From Pelodera strongyloides (Eukaryota > Nematoda > Chromadorea > Rhabditida > Rhabditidae): DNA of 64,000 nucleotides. The stretch lies in the NCBI GenBank assembly GCA_036852015.1, contig JAANDG010000149.1, forward strand, positions 203,801 to 267,800. The letters run 5' to 3'. Each line of letters opens with the position of its first letter. Positions within the stretch are counted from its first letter, which is position 1. Below, piece after piece: positions 26,951 through 38,176 of the stretch. The translations under genes were made by a program, and so were the position numbers. The notes under the pieces are model-generated. The model was given only the letters and a program-made list of their open reading frames with translations. It had not been told where the DNA came from and ran no database searches.

Positions 26951-27375
26951 CACGGGATTATAAATGATACGAGAGTGTATCGAAATGAGTGTGGAATGAG
27001 AGTAAGGAAAAGGAAGTAAGCATATTAGTGACCTCATAGTGGATTAATATATAAGTATATATATATATAAGTAAATGAAAACGTAATAAAAAACAAACCT
27101 TGTGACGCTTCGTTAGATACCTGAAAGGAGCGACAAAGAAGCAAATAAGAGTAACTAGACTTACCTTAGCTTGTGTTGTAGGGTACATTAACAAAGAATA
27201 TATAGTATTAATATAGATAGAAAAGACGAATGGAGGTCGAGGTGTGGAGCTAAAGAGGGTAAAAAAAGTGCGCGATAAATGCGTTTTGCCAAATTTCAAA
27301 TGGCGCGTGTATGCGACAGGTACGGTAACATGTGCGAATTATTGCACACTAGGTCAAAACTATTGAAGTGTAAAA

Positions 27376-28619
27376 TTAAAGGCTGTCGACCCATATGTTA
27401 AGACTTTTAATAGTGGTGTTGTATTTTAGACTAATAATAGGGTACTTATTGAAAGATTTTTTGATAGTTTTGAATACAACGTCTTGGGGATATTTGTTGG
27501 AGAGCAGTTTGATAATGAACGAATGGATCTTGAGTTTGAATGAAGTAAGCTGGGAAGTACATCTATGAATACGTATAACCTCACCTTGGATACAGTTTAC
27601 CTTTATACGGTCACATATATTACTATCATACATGGGAAATCTTATAACGTCAAAACTATAATCATCTGTCTTATTGTATAAATTGATAGTCCAATTATGT
27701 GTAGACCTAACAAGGGCGAGATCGAGAAAGGGAGCAGAGGAATCATCAATGTTAGCCGCTTCGAGAGTGAGTGAGCTAGGATAGATGGAATCTAGTATGT
27801 CAAGAATGTTAGTATCATTATAAAAGATTGCTATATCATCCATATATCTGAACATGGACATTTTATAGCCAAGGGATGAATTCAAGAAACTTTTAAAGTA
27901 AGTGAACTCTATCATAGCAAGAGTGAGGTCTGCAAGTAAAGGAGAAGCGTTCCCTCCTTGAGGGACGCCTTTTATCTGGTGGAAAATAATGCCCTGGAAT
28001 ACTAGATAACTATTCTTAACTATGTAGCGGACTATGCTTTTCACTTCATTTGAAGAGAAACAATTACTAGAAGGAACATCAGTATAGTAACTTTTCTTAA
28101 ATCCTACGTTAATAAGAGATTTACCAGGAGTTTTTAAAGCATATATCAGTTAGTTCTAGGATGCTATTAATGACACAATCATGAGGTAAGGTTGGTAAAG
28201 AGACTACTAAAGTCCATAATTTTGACTTTATGGAAACGATGTATAAGTGTAGAATTACTAACACAAATGGAATTATCTATAGAAATGAAATTTGTTTTAT
28301 TACTGCTCCAAGTTTTACTAGCATTACAGTAGTTTTTAAAATGCAACCGTAAGTGTTTTAATATTTTCTGAAGCGTAATCGAAAGGTTTTTGAGAGAGCT
28401 GTGTTTAGCGGCTGTGATGAAACGCATTTTAATCGATTCTTTATGCAACTTGGGCACTGCGTAAATGTTAGGAAGTTTGCGATCATTATCAGAGCATTTT
28501 ATATTAAGAATGTTGGAATAGTTAATATGACGGGATACTATACTGTCTTGTGGTTCAAGAGTATAAGTGTTCAAGGAAAAAAAAAAATATAAGTGTTCAA
28601 GGAAAAAACGTCGAATCAA
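27376..28619 (-). pseudogene. Penelope-like retroelement reverse transcriptase, decayed
   Basis: Two minus-strand ORFs (28619-28179 and 28044-27376) are pieces of one reverse transcriptase. The upstream part has LPNIYAVPKLHKES and DFSSLFTNL, the downstream part GVPQGGNASPLLADL, the catalytic FRYMDDIAIF and SAPFLDLALV. This order and wording (PKLHK, DxxSLFTN, xPQGxxxSPLLADL, YMDD, FLDL) fit Penelope-like elements. Between the pieces the frame changes twice, near 28175 and near 28115, so the copy cannot make the enzyme. A GIY-YIG endonuclease, usual at the C-terminus of canonical Penelope elements, was not seen. The copy may be an endonuclease-minus type or truncated. A hammerhead-like motif lies 3' of it. 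Confidence 0.75.
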
Positions 28620-29121
28620 CTACATGTAGCAGCTAGGTTACTTGCGCCGATAGATGTATATTTAAAGAAACATAAATTGAAGAATATAGTGTCAACATAA
28701 TACCACCTTCCGCGCGCTTCGCTAACTCCATGCGCTCACCTCGCGCACAACTCGTGCTCTTCTGGCACGCTCCCAGGACGCCGCGCCTTATTTTTCGCTC
28801 CGACTGTGCGATTCTTGCGTTGAATGAATAGAAACATATCCCACCAATTCCAACGTGCAAATGACAAACTTTGCTCAACTTTAAAAAAAAACACACATTT
28901 AAAAACACTTTACTTCCAATAATCGATTCCATACAATGGATAAAAAAGGCGCACATAAATAAAGCGAGATTTCTGCTTAATTTTGGGTTTGCGAATAGAT
29001 TCTCCGAAAAAAAAACATGTGTCGTCTTAAGTGAATTAAATCTTTACCGATTATGAACATTAGAAATATTCTCCTGCCACGCCAACAAAGCGAAGGAACA
29101 CACCAAAGCTACTCTATTGAT

Positions 29122-29272
29122 AGATGATACGATCAGAGCTTCTTCCGACTCCCAATATAAGATTCAAAAACACACGAAGCAAAGCCGAAACCGGTCGAAT
29201 AAAAACCACTTTGATTCGTGTGTTTTTGAATATTATATTGGGAGTCGGAAGAAGCTCTGATCGTATCATCTA
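29122..29272. mobile_element. Foldback element, about 150 bp
   Basis: The arms begin ATGATACGATCAGAGCTTC and pair for about 55 bp with their inverse. The centre near 29178-29212 is unpaired and contains GAAACCGGTCGAAT. Short direct copies of TACTCTATTGATA lie just outside it, at 29109 and about 29320. Confidence 0.7.
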
Positions 29273-29520
29273 TATGTTGAAAATGACGGCATCCCTGAAG
29301 CAGCACGCCAACAAACAAGTACTCTATTGATACCCGTAGGAGCGCAACAGTATACACACAGTTAAACTAAGAGTGATGCGCAGTTATGTAATAAAGGCAC
29401 GACCCATAGAGCTAACCCTTAATAAAAACCTTAAACCACGGCTGAGAACCGGCTAAGCTAAGTTAAAGAAGCCCACTATTATGTTATCGAAACATCTACT
29501 TCCACGAATCAATAGAATAA

Positions 29521-29635
29521 AGTAGTATGGTACGTGGTTTCTGAACCGATGTTCTGCACCGAAAGAGCACATAATGGAACGCAGTTTGACTATACATGGA
29601 ACGCGTTCCAGAACCCACGTGCCATACAGCTTTAA
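29521..29635. mobile_element. MITE of the CACGTGGTTTT subfamily
   Basis: It starts with a degraded TAGTATGGTACGTGGTTTC and ends CCACGTGCCATACAGCTTTAA, with matching inner ends. It is intergenic. Confidence 0.55.
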
Positions 29636-30175
29636 AAAATAGCAGAGGCTGAATTATGCACTCGTCTCGTCGTTTCCTATGTGGCTATCCTCATCAAAAG
29701 TGTATTCCACTCGTTGAGCAACGCCGGGAAACGGTTTCGGCTGTAGGCTTGTTGGCTTCTGGAGATTACCTGGCTGCAGACCTCCCTGGAAATAGGTTCT
29801 CTCTAATCTCTCTCTCTCCCTCTCTCTGAATCTTATGGTTCTCACTTTCCTACTCTCATACTCTCACTTTCTCTCTGTCTCTCTCTCTATCACCATATAT
29901 CTCAGATCCTTGCTCTCGTCCCCGGGGATGAAAGGCTCCTCCCGGGAGGTTTGTGAGCCTTCACCGGGGCTCACACCGGTATTTGGTGAAATAAAATGAC
30001 ACATTTTTATGAATGTAGCTTTGACAAATACCTGTTCTATATCCACTTCTTCAGACACAGACTTCTTCGTGTAGGCTTTCATGTTGCACGTCTCCTGAAA
30101 TATCACTAATCGATATGGGTCAACCGGTAAACACAGAGAAATAAACTAGTTGATCAATAGGAATTTGTGTTCTTA

Positions 30176-30356
30176 TTAAAGCGAAATACCGGCCGATTTT
30201 TGAAACACATCGAGCACACCAGCATTCTTATGCAGCCTATGCAAAAGAAATAAATTACAAGAAAAAATCGAGCTGAATTCGAGCAAATTAGCATAAATAC
30301 GTAAGAATTCAGCCGTCCGCGATGCGTTTCAAAAACCGGCCGGTAATTCGTTTTAA
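30176..30356. mobile_element. Short TTAA-ended MITE (GAAATACCGGCC family)
   Basis: It runs from TTAAAGCGAAATACCGG to GGTAATTCGTTTTAA. It closely resembles the 4149 copy, including the central AT-rich part, and lies in intergenic sequence. Confidence 0.75.
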
Positions 30357-31399
30357 AAGGAATGTCAAGACTAATTCACAGAGATTCTATAACGCGCTAT
30401 CAAAAATACCGTAGTTTTAAAAACATCGAGTTACAACGCGTTTAGTACGCATCTTTCATTACTAGCATGCATCTAGTATGCATCTTTTTTCTCTTTCCCT
30501 CGCCGCGCTCCTCTTTTAATGTGAATTTAAGCGGTCCCTCGTACATCGAAACGGCTAGTATTGTACGAACGAACGGTATCCATTGAAGGAATTTTTTTAG
30601 AGGGGTTTGAAATTCTTTTCTTCTTATTTGTTTATTTTTATTTTCACTTTCCTTTCCTTCAAAACGTAAGCTTTTTTTTGAGCCCAACATGCAAAAACCG
30701 GTTGATATTCCCTTTAACATTTCCAAACAATATTCCTAATACCTTTCCGTATAACTCTTGCTATGAACTTTCATATTTTTGTATATTTTATTAGATTTCT
30801 GTTTTTAATACATCAGGCTACGGCTTACAGTAGCACGTTCCGGAAAAAGTCAGTCAATAAATTCTGACAGTAAACCTGCACAACCTACAACGTGCAACCT
30901 ATCTTACAAACCTTGAGTAGCAATCTCGGCTTTCTCTGCGTCTCCGTGCCCTCCGTGGTGAATTCCACACTCTCGTCGTCCTCCTCGCTCGTCTCGACTC
31001 TCTCTCGCCTCACTCCGCGACTCACGTCCAATTGCAAGCGTGTGAGCAAGTCAACGTGACGACGCTGTGATATGCAAATAAATCACTAAAACATCAAAGC
31101 GGTAAAAGTCGGTTTTTGAAACGCATACTGAACGTTGTATTCCCAAGTAGTATATGCAAGTATACCAATCTAATACTACTGATTGCTGATTATATTAATT
31201 TGCACACAACATATGGGGATACAGTTGTGCACCTTTCGAAGCAGGTGTACAGGCGTGCTCATGCGTCCCGTAGCTTCTTAAACTCGACACTATTACCATG
31301 TGTTAACATGTTTTGGGTTATGTTATGAAAATTAATAACAATTCGTTTTTTTACAGTCCAAAATTCTGTGGCTACGTATGATAGGCACAATAATAATAT

Positions 31400-31690
31400 G
31401 TGGACAACTCTTGCTGCGTGCAAGCGGCGTGGAAAAAAATAGCACGCCGATGATTAATGGCATGCAACTTTCCCGCCGCCGTGAAGAAAAACGGTTGCCG
31501 TTTGAACGCCACAAAGTTGCCGCTTGTTCGCCGTAGTCACGGCACTTCGCCCCGGACATTTGGCATGCAAGCGGCGTGATAACGGAGGGCAAGTTGCACG
31601 CCAATTCCATTCCGCGTGGATTTTTGCACGCCACCACGTTGCCAAATGGACTTTGCACGCCGTAAGGTTACCGCTTGCACCCAACTTTCA
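31400..31690 (+). repeat. GC-rich TTGCACGCCG-type dispersed repeat
   Basis: It is rich in GTTGCCG, GCACGCC and GCAAGCGGCGTG words. It resembles 60800-61080, which has the same words in similar order. Confidence 0.6.
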
Positions 31691-31951
31691 TCTGCGCATC
31701 TAATCTCTTACCTGGCGTATCGCTGGGTCATGAATTGACTGATAGTACCCATTCACTCGGTCATTCGCGCCAACGTTCTATATAATTAATGTTAATAAGT
31801 AATGATTCCTCTCTCTCTCCCTCTCCCTCTCTCTCTCTCCTCTTTTTCTCTCTCTCTCAATGAAGGAAGGGAAAAAGAAACCAGACTCTATAATGGTGAA
31901 AACACGATGTAACAGCGAGCATACACATTGTTTTGAGTCGTTGATTCGTGG

Positions 31952-33835
31952 TTAATCTGAACCCATTTTCGAGAAATTTTTTTTTTGTGAAACCTCTGTC
32001 AAGAAATTATAACTGAGTCCGTAGAATTTCTCGTGGAATTTCTCCTGTAGAATTTCTCGTGGCCGATGTGGTGCGTATTTCTGAGATAGAGCCTGAAAGA
32101 GAGCTTCGTCACCTAGGGTATATACAGGAATGTGCCGCGCAGTGTTACCCTTTCCGAAGGCCTAAGTGAGGGCCTGAGCTCAGAGTCTAAGGCTTAGCAT
32201 CTGAGCTCAAGCCTCCTTGTAAGCCTAGGCCGCATCCTGAAGTTCTAAGCCTGAAAACGAACCTGCAAATCATCCCACTTTGGTTTCTCTTCTCTGGGAA
32301 GCACCTTTGGCATCGGACGATTGACGTACATCATTTTACTAGGCCACGATTCGGATAGGAGCTGAAGTTAAGCAGTTAGCGGAGGGTTTACATTATCCAC
32401 ATACATTTCCCTTTCTCACTCACTCGCTCTCCTCCTCTGCTTATCTCTCTCCTTCACTCTTTCTCTCTTTCTCTCGTTCTCTCCTTCCCTGAAACAAGTT
32501 CTGACCAGAATCCTGCGACAGCCAACCGAGCTCGTCGCCTTTTTGGGCTCTTGATAACTGAAACTAGAATTTTAAAGTGAAAATTGTAAATTTTTTATGA
32601 GGATCTTAGGAAGCTCTTCCTAATATGCTCAACTAATTTTATTCATAATGGAAAATCGTGGGCATATGTGCTCAAAAGTACGCAGTTTGTCAAGGACCGT
32701 CCTTACCTATTATAAAGATGTGGCGGTCCCGTCTCCGGGACATCTTCCTCAGACACCTCCTTCTCCTCCTCCTCGTCCTCCTGCTCATCCTCAGGCTCCG
32801 TCTTCTCGACGTCCCCGTCGTCCTCCTCGTGGTCAGTTTCATGCTCCTCGTCGATATCATCCTCCGCATCCGCACGGCTCGTACAATCAGGCGACGTCGA
32901 CGATTCTGCACCGGACTCCGATGGGTTACTCCGCAGATCGGCGCCTCCTTCGTACCTGCAAGTGCTTACTTTTCTACAAGAGATTTTCTATAAGCGGTAC
33001 TCCTTTCACACTGCTCATGAGTTCTGCGGAACACGCCAAAAGTTTTGAACGCGGTATAAATTTGCCAAAAAAAAAGTTGTACACGCACAACTTTGAAGCG
33101 TAAAATTATTTTTCATACTCACCTTATCGACGATTTCTTTGCCGACGCGTTTGAGGTCGTCCGCGACGTGCTCGGCGTCAGCGATGTCGCATTGGACGAG
33201 GACCTGGATCTCGTCTTGGTCACTGTGGTCACCACCTGCACTTCCTCTTTCTCGCTCTCCTCCTCGCTGTCTTCTTGTACTTTGACGGTCTGAAACGAAC
33301 AAGGTGAAGCGGTGGCATCTCCAAAGGAATCAGATTCCAACAGATCAAATTCCATAATAGAATTTTATTGAATTCCATATAGAACACAATTAAAATATAG
33401 GGGTCATTGGATAAAACTAACGCTACGCTACTACTACCGAAAACTCCTACAAAAGTTATAAAAATACGTTGGTTATATAAATTTATGGTTTTCCTAGAAT
33501 TTTACCGTAATTTCAGTAAGTTTTAGTGATTTTCATTGTAGTTCTTGGTAGTACTATTTTATTCAATAAGCCCACTAGGTACACGGTCGCCAAGAAGGCT
33601 TGGTAAAGCTACTTTATACTTCATAGATCCGGTCTCCCCGAGGGCTCCCCAGTGAACATTTTTCCCAGAGTGGTGAAGCTGAAAATCACCACAACGTACC
33701 ATCACAGTTTCTTCTCTAACTCTCTTTTCCTCTTCTATCTTTTCTCTGTGTCTCTTCTCCGCCGCAATCTTTTCGGCGACCAATATTTCGTCTACGTCCA
33801 CATGAAAACTTGGGCGTTGTGACTGCGGACGTACA
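31952..33835 (-). CDS. Unrecognised acidic, coiled-coil protein (5' incomplete)
   Basis: I do not recognise this protein. Five exons on the minus strand keep phase: 33835-33700, 33289-33123, 32955-32707, 32338-32263 and 32092-31952 (stop TAA). They give 255 residues plus one upstream split codon, so at least one 5' exon is missing. In order, the protein shows a charged helix likely to be a coiled coil (DEILVAEKIAAEKRHREKI), an acidic patch with EDSEEESEKEE, a Ser/Thr-rich stretch, and a long acidic region rich in Glu/Asp (about residues 120-175). It ends in a more ordered, basic C-terminus (MPKVLPREEKPKWDDL, then EILQEKFHEKFYGL). Codon use and nematode acceptors (CACTTGCAG, CTCTTTCAG) support real exons. 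The composition suggests a nuclear or chromatin-associated protein, but this is inference only. Alternative reading: the exon at 33289 may instead begin at an ATG at 33355. Confidence 0.55.
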
Positions 33836-33856
33836 CTAAATCAAAGTTACGCTCAG

Positions 33857-33893
33857 ACTTAGGTTTAGGCTTAGTCTTAGGCTTAGCCGTTTT
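33857..33893 (-). repeat. Degenerate telomere-like repeats
   Basis: TTAGGTTTAGGCTTAG and related units lie upstream of the acidic gene's first visible exon. Other degenerate runs occur at 25008-25085 and 32155-32240. Confidence 0.55.
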
Positions 33894-34046
33894 CTAAAAC
33901 AAATCACTAAATAAAATTTAAGTAAGACCTTAGTAATTATATATATTCTCAGGTCACAGAATCAGTCCCATATATATCCTATATTGTAAAAGCCCCGAAA
34001 TAACACGTTTTCTATGAGTCTATGAGATGCAACGTGCATAACTTGA

Positions 34047-34295
34047 ATGGGGGGGGGGCCTTGTGAAACGTATGTTTGACAACTGTATTCCAATGCATTA
34101 TGCGAAATTATGTGCTCTTCCGGCATACAAGGGGCAGAACTTTGCTTATAATACATGAGAATATCCATCATTCGTTTCACACCCCCCCCCCCCATTATGC
34201 TTAGTTTTTTATTCTAATTTATGTTCATTTGTATAAGCTCATGAGAATGGTGGTCTACTCGATGTGTTCAAAAACCGGCCGGTATTTCGCTTTAA
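34047..34295. mobile_element. MITE remnant with inserted G-run/C-run foldback
   Basis: The right end, CAAAAACCGGCCGGTATTTCGCTTTAA, is the family end (TTAA at 34292-34295). To its left, a run of G at about 34048 and a run of C at about 34183 bracket inverted TGTGAAACG and CGTTTCACA words. This appears to be a small foldback with homopolymer ends. Confidence 0.45.
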
Positions 34296-34336
34296 ACCTG
34301 AAAATCTTACATGGACACTTTAACATCCTGAATTAC

Positions 34337-34409
34337 TTTCCAGTTCGGCTGTTTGGAGTTGAGCACCCAGTTGAACAAAGAGAATATTGGGCCGATCTGG
34401 TAGGCGGAG
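34337..34409 (-). CDS. Isolated exon-like block
   Basis: A 73-nt block lies between a TTTATTCCAG acceptor and a GTAATT donor on the minus strand. All three frames are open. The frame beginning with SAYQIGPIFSLFNWVLNS has C/G-ending codons typical of real exons here. Its phase fits neither the neighbouring acidic gene (which needs phase 2 upstream) nor the exon at 35258-35049, so its gene is unknown. Confidence 0.4.
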
Positions 34410-35048
34410 CTGGAATAAATTAATGATATAGAGACAACAAACTACAAGTTACAAGGATGCAAACTTTGACTATGCTACAGACTATAGACTACAAATACAT
34501 AAGTGAGAGTGCATCCTATACACCGCAGTTTCTAGAGAAAAACCGTATTTCTACAATTTACACCGCTGACCACAAACTGCAAACAGGTCAGAACGTGTCA
34601 GGCGACTTCGCTGATGAGAACACATTAAAAACAAAGTGAACATGAGGATGAGACCGCTTCAACTACGGTAGTCAAGTTTTTTTACGTTGCGGTATTGCTT
34701 TGCATGTGAGACAGTGAGCAAATTTCAGACTGCAGTCTCTCTGCTGGACTAAAAGCTGGTGAGTACAAGCTACACGCTATATGACTTGGAAATTAGCATA
34801 CGCTGACGGGTCCCGTGAGCGTAGAAGGTCCATTATCACGCCGATTGCTCTATAGCCGCACGACCAATTGTCCATCTGATAATGATTCTACGATAAAGAA
34901 TTATCAGAAGCTACTCCGTAGACACATTTTGTAGTTTTGTAGTTTGTATGGACTGCATAAACTGAAGCTATTTAGACTACTGGAATGAACTACAGACTAC
35001 AAATGTAGGAGCTATGGATGTACATAGTACAAACTACAAAGTTCAAAC

Positions 35049-35258
35049 CTGTGGTTCAATGTCCATCAAGAACCGTGCGGACACTCTCTTGGGTCCCAGG
35101 CCAAAGTCCAGGTTCCCATATAAGGCCAGGAGCTGCTGGGCAAGCGAGGCGGGAAGTAGATCCCTGAGCTCCTGAGGACTATGTACTGTGTTCTCATTCA
35201 TAAGCGGGTCGTAGACGAGAAGATACGGCCTCCCGTTGATGCCCCACTTGAGGTGGGT
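35049..35258 (-). CDS. Exon of an unrecognised protein
   Basis: A 210-nt exon in phase 0 at both ends (70 codons) has an ATATTGCAG acceptor and a CAG/GTTTGA donor. It starts THLKWGINGRPYLLVYDP, ends ARFLMDIEPQ, and has strongly biased codons. I do not recognise the family. It may belong with the membrane-anchor ORF just upstream (35530-35381) as an N-terminal part of one protein, but the phases do not join cleanly. A tRNA-like sequence lies in the intervening 120 bases. Confidence 0.6.
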
Positions 35259-35269
35259 CTGCAATATGG

Positions 35270-35343
35270 GGGTTCTGGGTGGCCGAGTGGATAGAGCGTC
35301 TGACTACTAAGCGAGAGGTCAGTAGTTCTAATCTGCTCCGTGT
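35270..35343 (+). tRNA. tRNA-like sequence (probably pseudo)
   Basis: The A-box GGTGGCCGAGTGG is good. The B-box is degraded (AGTTCTAATCT) and the stems pair poorly. It lies between the exon at 35258-35049 and the membrane-anchor ORF. Confidence 0.35.
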
Positions 35344-35380
35344 GAAAGTAATTTTTCGCTTCATGTCAGCATTGGCTTAC

Positions 35381-35530
35381 TTAGGCACCCGTTTGCCTGG
35401 CGCGCCAACGGCACACCGGTGAAGTTAATGTCCGGGAAGAACACAGGAGCTTTTTGGGTCTGGTCATTTTAATGACAATAATTATGATAATTGCAATCAC
35501 CAACCACGACAAAATGCACACGGGCTTCAT
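35381..35530 (-). pseudogene. Signal-anchor ORF broken by a frameshift
   Basis: From an ATG at 35530 the frame encodes MKPVCILSWLVIAIIIIIVI, a short cytoplasmic end followed by a membrane helix, then KMTRPKK. At an A-run (minus strand, T35451-35455 on plus) the natural-looking codons move to another frame reading PVFFPDINFTGVPLARQ. The original frame runs to a stop at 35381. One missing A would explain this, as a sequencing or assembly indel or as a real lesion. If the frame is intact in the animal, this is the start of a type II or signal-anchored membrane protein. Confidence 0.45.
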
Positions 35531-35852
35531 CGTATAGTATCTGAATGAAGTCTCGTTTTGGTTGGATAACACTTCGGCAATAGTCGGGCTCGCGCTAAAA
35601 TATTTTGTCCTTATTATTGTAAATTTTTATTTTATTCGTTTATTGATTTTTATTTTATTTTATTTTTATTTTTCATGGATGCAGCCACGCGTAGGGGATG
35701 GGCAATTATTTCCACCTAAAAACTCAAAAAGGTTTTTGAGTAAATGTAGCAGTTGGAAACAAGTATTGTATTAAGTCAATTATAAAAGTGAAGGGAGAAA
35801 TATACATTTATTCTTATTTCATTGTTTTCCACAAATATTCTTATAATTATCC

Positions 35853-36023
35853 TTAAAGCGAAATGCCAGCTCCTTTGGAAAATTTGCATATGATAAGCAA
35901 ATCCTATGTATCCTATGCTAATTTTGCGCGATCGTCCACGGCTATCGCGCAAAATTAGCATAGGATACATAGGATTTGCTTATCATATGCAAATTTTCCA
36001 AAGGAGCTGGCATTTCGCTTTAA
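35853..36023. repeat. Near-perfect 171-bp palindrome
   Basis: It starts TTAAAGCGAAATGCCAGC and ends with the exact inverse. The two arms, about 78 bp each, are almost identical, around a short centre near 35931-35945. The ends belong to the TTAAAGCGAAAT family of short elements seen elsewhere in the window, so this is a foldback member. The near-identity of the arms points to recent formation. Confidence 0.85.
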
Positions 36024-36386
36024 AGCGAATATGTAGGCACTCAAAATGAGCAAAACAACTGCGAAACTAGAGTTTCCACACCAGACATGAATTTAAGTAG
36101 GCGACTGAATATGTAAATTCGAATATTCTCATTTGCGTGCAAATATGTCGCTGTTGCATGCTATATGCCGATGTATGCACACATATGCTAAATTTTTTGC
36201 TCCATTGACACTGCCGTGTAAGCCAGGGTGTCAGTAAACGCGTTTACTATGGAAAAGGTGAACTTAGAAAATCATTTTCTTTTAACTGGGAAACTTTTAA
36301 CAATTTTTGTTGTTGTTTCCTTAATGGGGAACACACATTATATTAATACAGATTAACTTCAAAAAGGGCATACATATTCCCTTTAA
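36020..36386 (+). mobile_element. 367-bp MITE, left copy
   Basis: The element is bounded by TTAAAGCGAATATGTA and TACATATTCCCTTTAA. It matches, in inverted orientation, the copy at 42669-43034 over its full length with few differences. No ORF is evident. The TTAA at each edge suggests a TTAA target site, as in the piggyBac superfamily. Confidence 0.8.
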
Positions 36387-36389
36387 TCT

Positions 36390-38170
36390 AATCAAAAATG
36401 CCCCCAACAGCCAATCATAGGTGGACCACCCTAGTGTTTTCTAAAAGGCATCGAGGGTCCCGGCGCGACAGTCATCGATGAAAACTACGGTATCGAGGGT
36501 GTTTAAAATGTTACCTGGCTAAAGCAATAAGTGTATGTTGGAAAAGGACGAAATTCTCTGTTTAAAAACGCTTTTTGCTGGAAATTTCTTCAATAGTCCG
36601 GTAGAAAAGGCTTTAATCTATCAGAAACTATGCATAACATTCAAAGTTTCTAATGAATAGCGGACATACAAAAATTTCAAAGTTTTGCCTTTTTGGAGTA
36701 CCGTTTTCTCAAAAAGTAGCTGCGTTCATTCGCGTTGCGTGTGATGAAATTGAGTGTTCAAATTGCCCTCTTTTCGCAGAAGTGAGAATCAAAAGCTTGG
36801 TTGGGGACCAATTCTAGGGACACAATTACTCGGCAGTGGGACAGCGTCTCAGGGCTAGAAAAAAAACTTCTAATAGTTGGGGGAGCGCTAAAAGTTACTA
36901 TGGGGGTTTTGCAAGTATACCAGAAATTCGGTGTCATTCTGTCAATACTAACGTATTTCTGCCCGAAACTTGCATATATAATACGAATAATTAAAAACAT
37001 ATTCTCTTGTAGTTCCAAGATACGGTAAATTTTCGGCATACTTGGAAACCCCATTACACCATTACGCGTATTATGTGCCCATCGCGCGGAACACAAATGA
37101 GACCCTGGATTTTCTGCATGGTTTCCTGTGTGTGATGATGTTATGTCTTAATTTCACGAATTACGGCGATATATTTTCTCGGAATAGCCAATCTCATCAA
37201 ATAGTACACAGATGTGAAAATTCACCATTACTGATTGCATTGTTAAGAATCCATCTATTTTCCGCGGACTTGCTGCCTGTACTTTAGAGCAGAACTCATC
37301 CAAAAGGTCATCGGGTAATTGATCTCCACATTGTATCTAAAAGAATGGAGTTTGCGAGAGCGCGGCGACGCCCTCGCACACTTTATGTGTTCGACCAGAA
37401 GCAGCCGTGTGCGAGGCGGTGGTTCAGCCGCAATCTGAGTGTTCCATGTGATGTTCAACTTACTGCATTAACATAGTGGCTGATGTGAAAAATTTCCAGC
37501 AAACATGCCTGGCCCTTTAGTAACTATTGCTACTTTGTTGACCATGTAATACATGTACATGAATTCATGAATTTATTGAATATAAGAAAAATTCCGACCT
37601 TGACTCCGGCCTTCACACACAATTGTACTTCCACTACTTCTTCCACACTGAAACATCAATGACTAATAACCATAGAAGATCCTGAGTCTCCCCCAGTGCG
37701 GGTGGCTCGTCGCAATGCTACCAAGGTCCCACAGGTCAAGGGTGTGCGGATAGTGCGCCAGGAGTGCGCGAACATGAGGGCACCCTATTTGCTATATTTT
37801 ATGTCTTCCCACGGAAGTGGTGCGCGGCCCAGCCATGGCCCAATCTCGCACAGTGTTTCACTACCACAGTCTAAATACTCATCACGCTCATTTCTACGAA
37901 TACTTTTGATAAGAGTATACTGAAAATAAACCAAACCATTCTTTAATTTCCTCCATTGTTGGTGATCACAGAACTCTAAATATAACAGAAGGTTTATGTA
38001 AGTGCCTACAGTAAAGTTAGCGAACATGTAGTACATGATTATAGCCGTTTACGGTAAAAGGTCAAAAATTTGAAGACTGTATTTAGTTGACAAGTCTGTT
38101 TGTTGTCCAAACAATCTTCCCATAATTTGAATAGTCTGAGATGTTCCTATGCTAATATTCTTGCTGTTTG
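36390..38170. other. Interval left of the satellite, weak exon-like pieces
   Basis: Two minus-strand pieces look faintly coding: 37336-37154 (starting IQCGDQLPDDLLDEF after a CTTTTAG) and 37925-37785 (IRRNERDEYLDCGSETL, to a stop). They adjoin TAGTTCCAAGATACGG-type repeats, so they may be repeat-derived. Confidence 0.3.
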
Positions 38171-38176
38171 GGATAA

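Larger units (their letters stand above)
28620..31950. other. Intergenic repeats, no gene recognised
   Basis: It contains foldbacks and MITEs (29122, 29521, 30176), the GC-rich repeat at 31.4 kb and CT tracts (29.8 and 31.8 kb). No exon is supported. Confidence 0.5.

Noticed and set aside
27376..28044. Active reverse transcriptase gene
   Set aside because: The upstream half is in other frames, with two frame changes between the pieces, so the copy is broken.
32690..32911. Arg-rich minus-strand ORF
   Set aside because: It is the shadow frame of the GAG/GAC-rich acidic exon 32955-32707.
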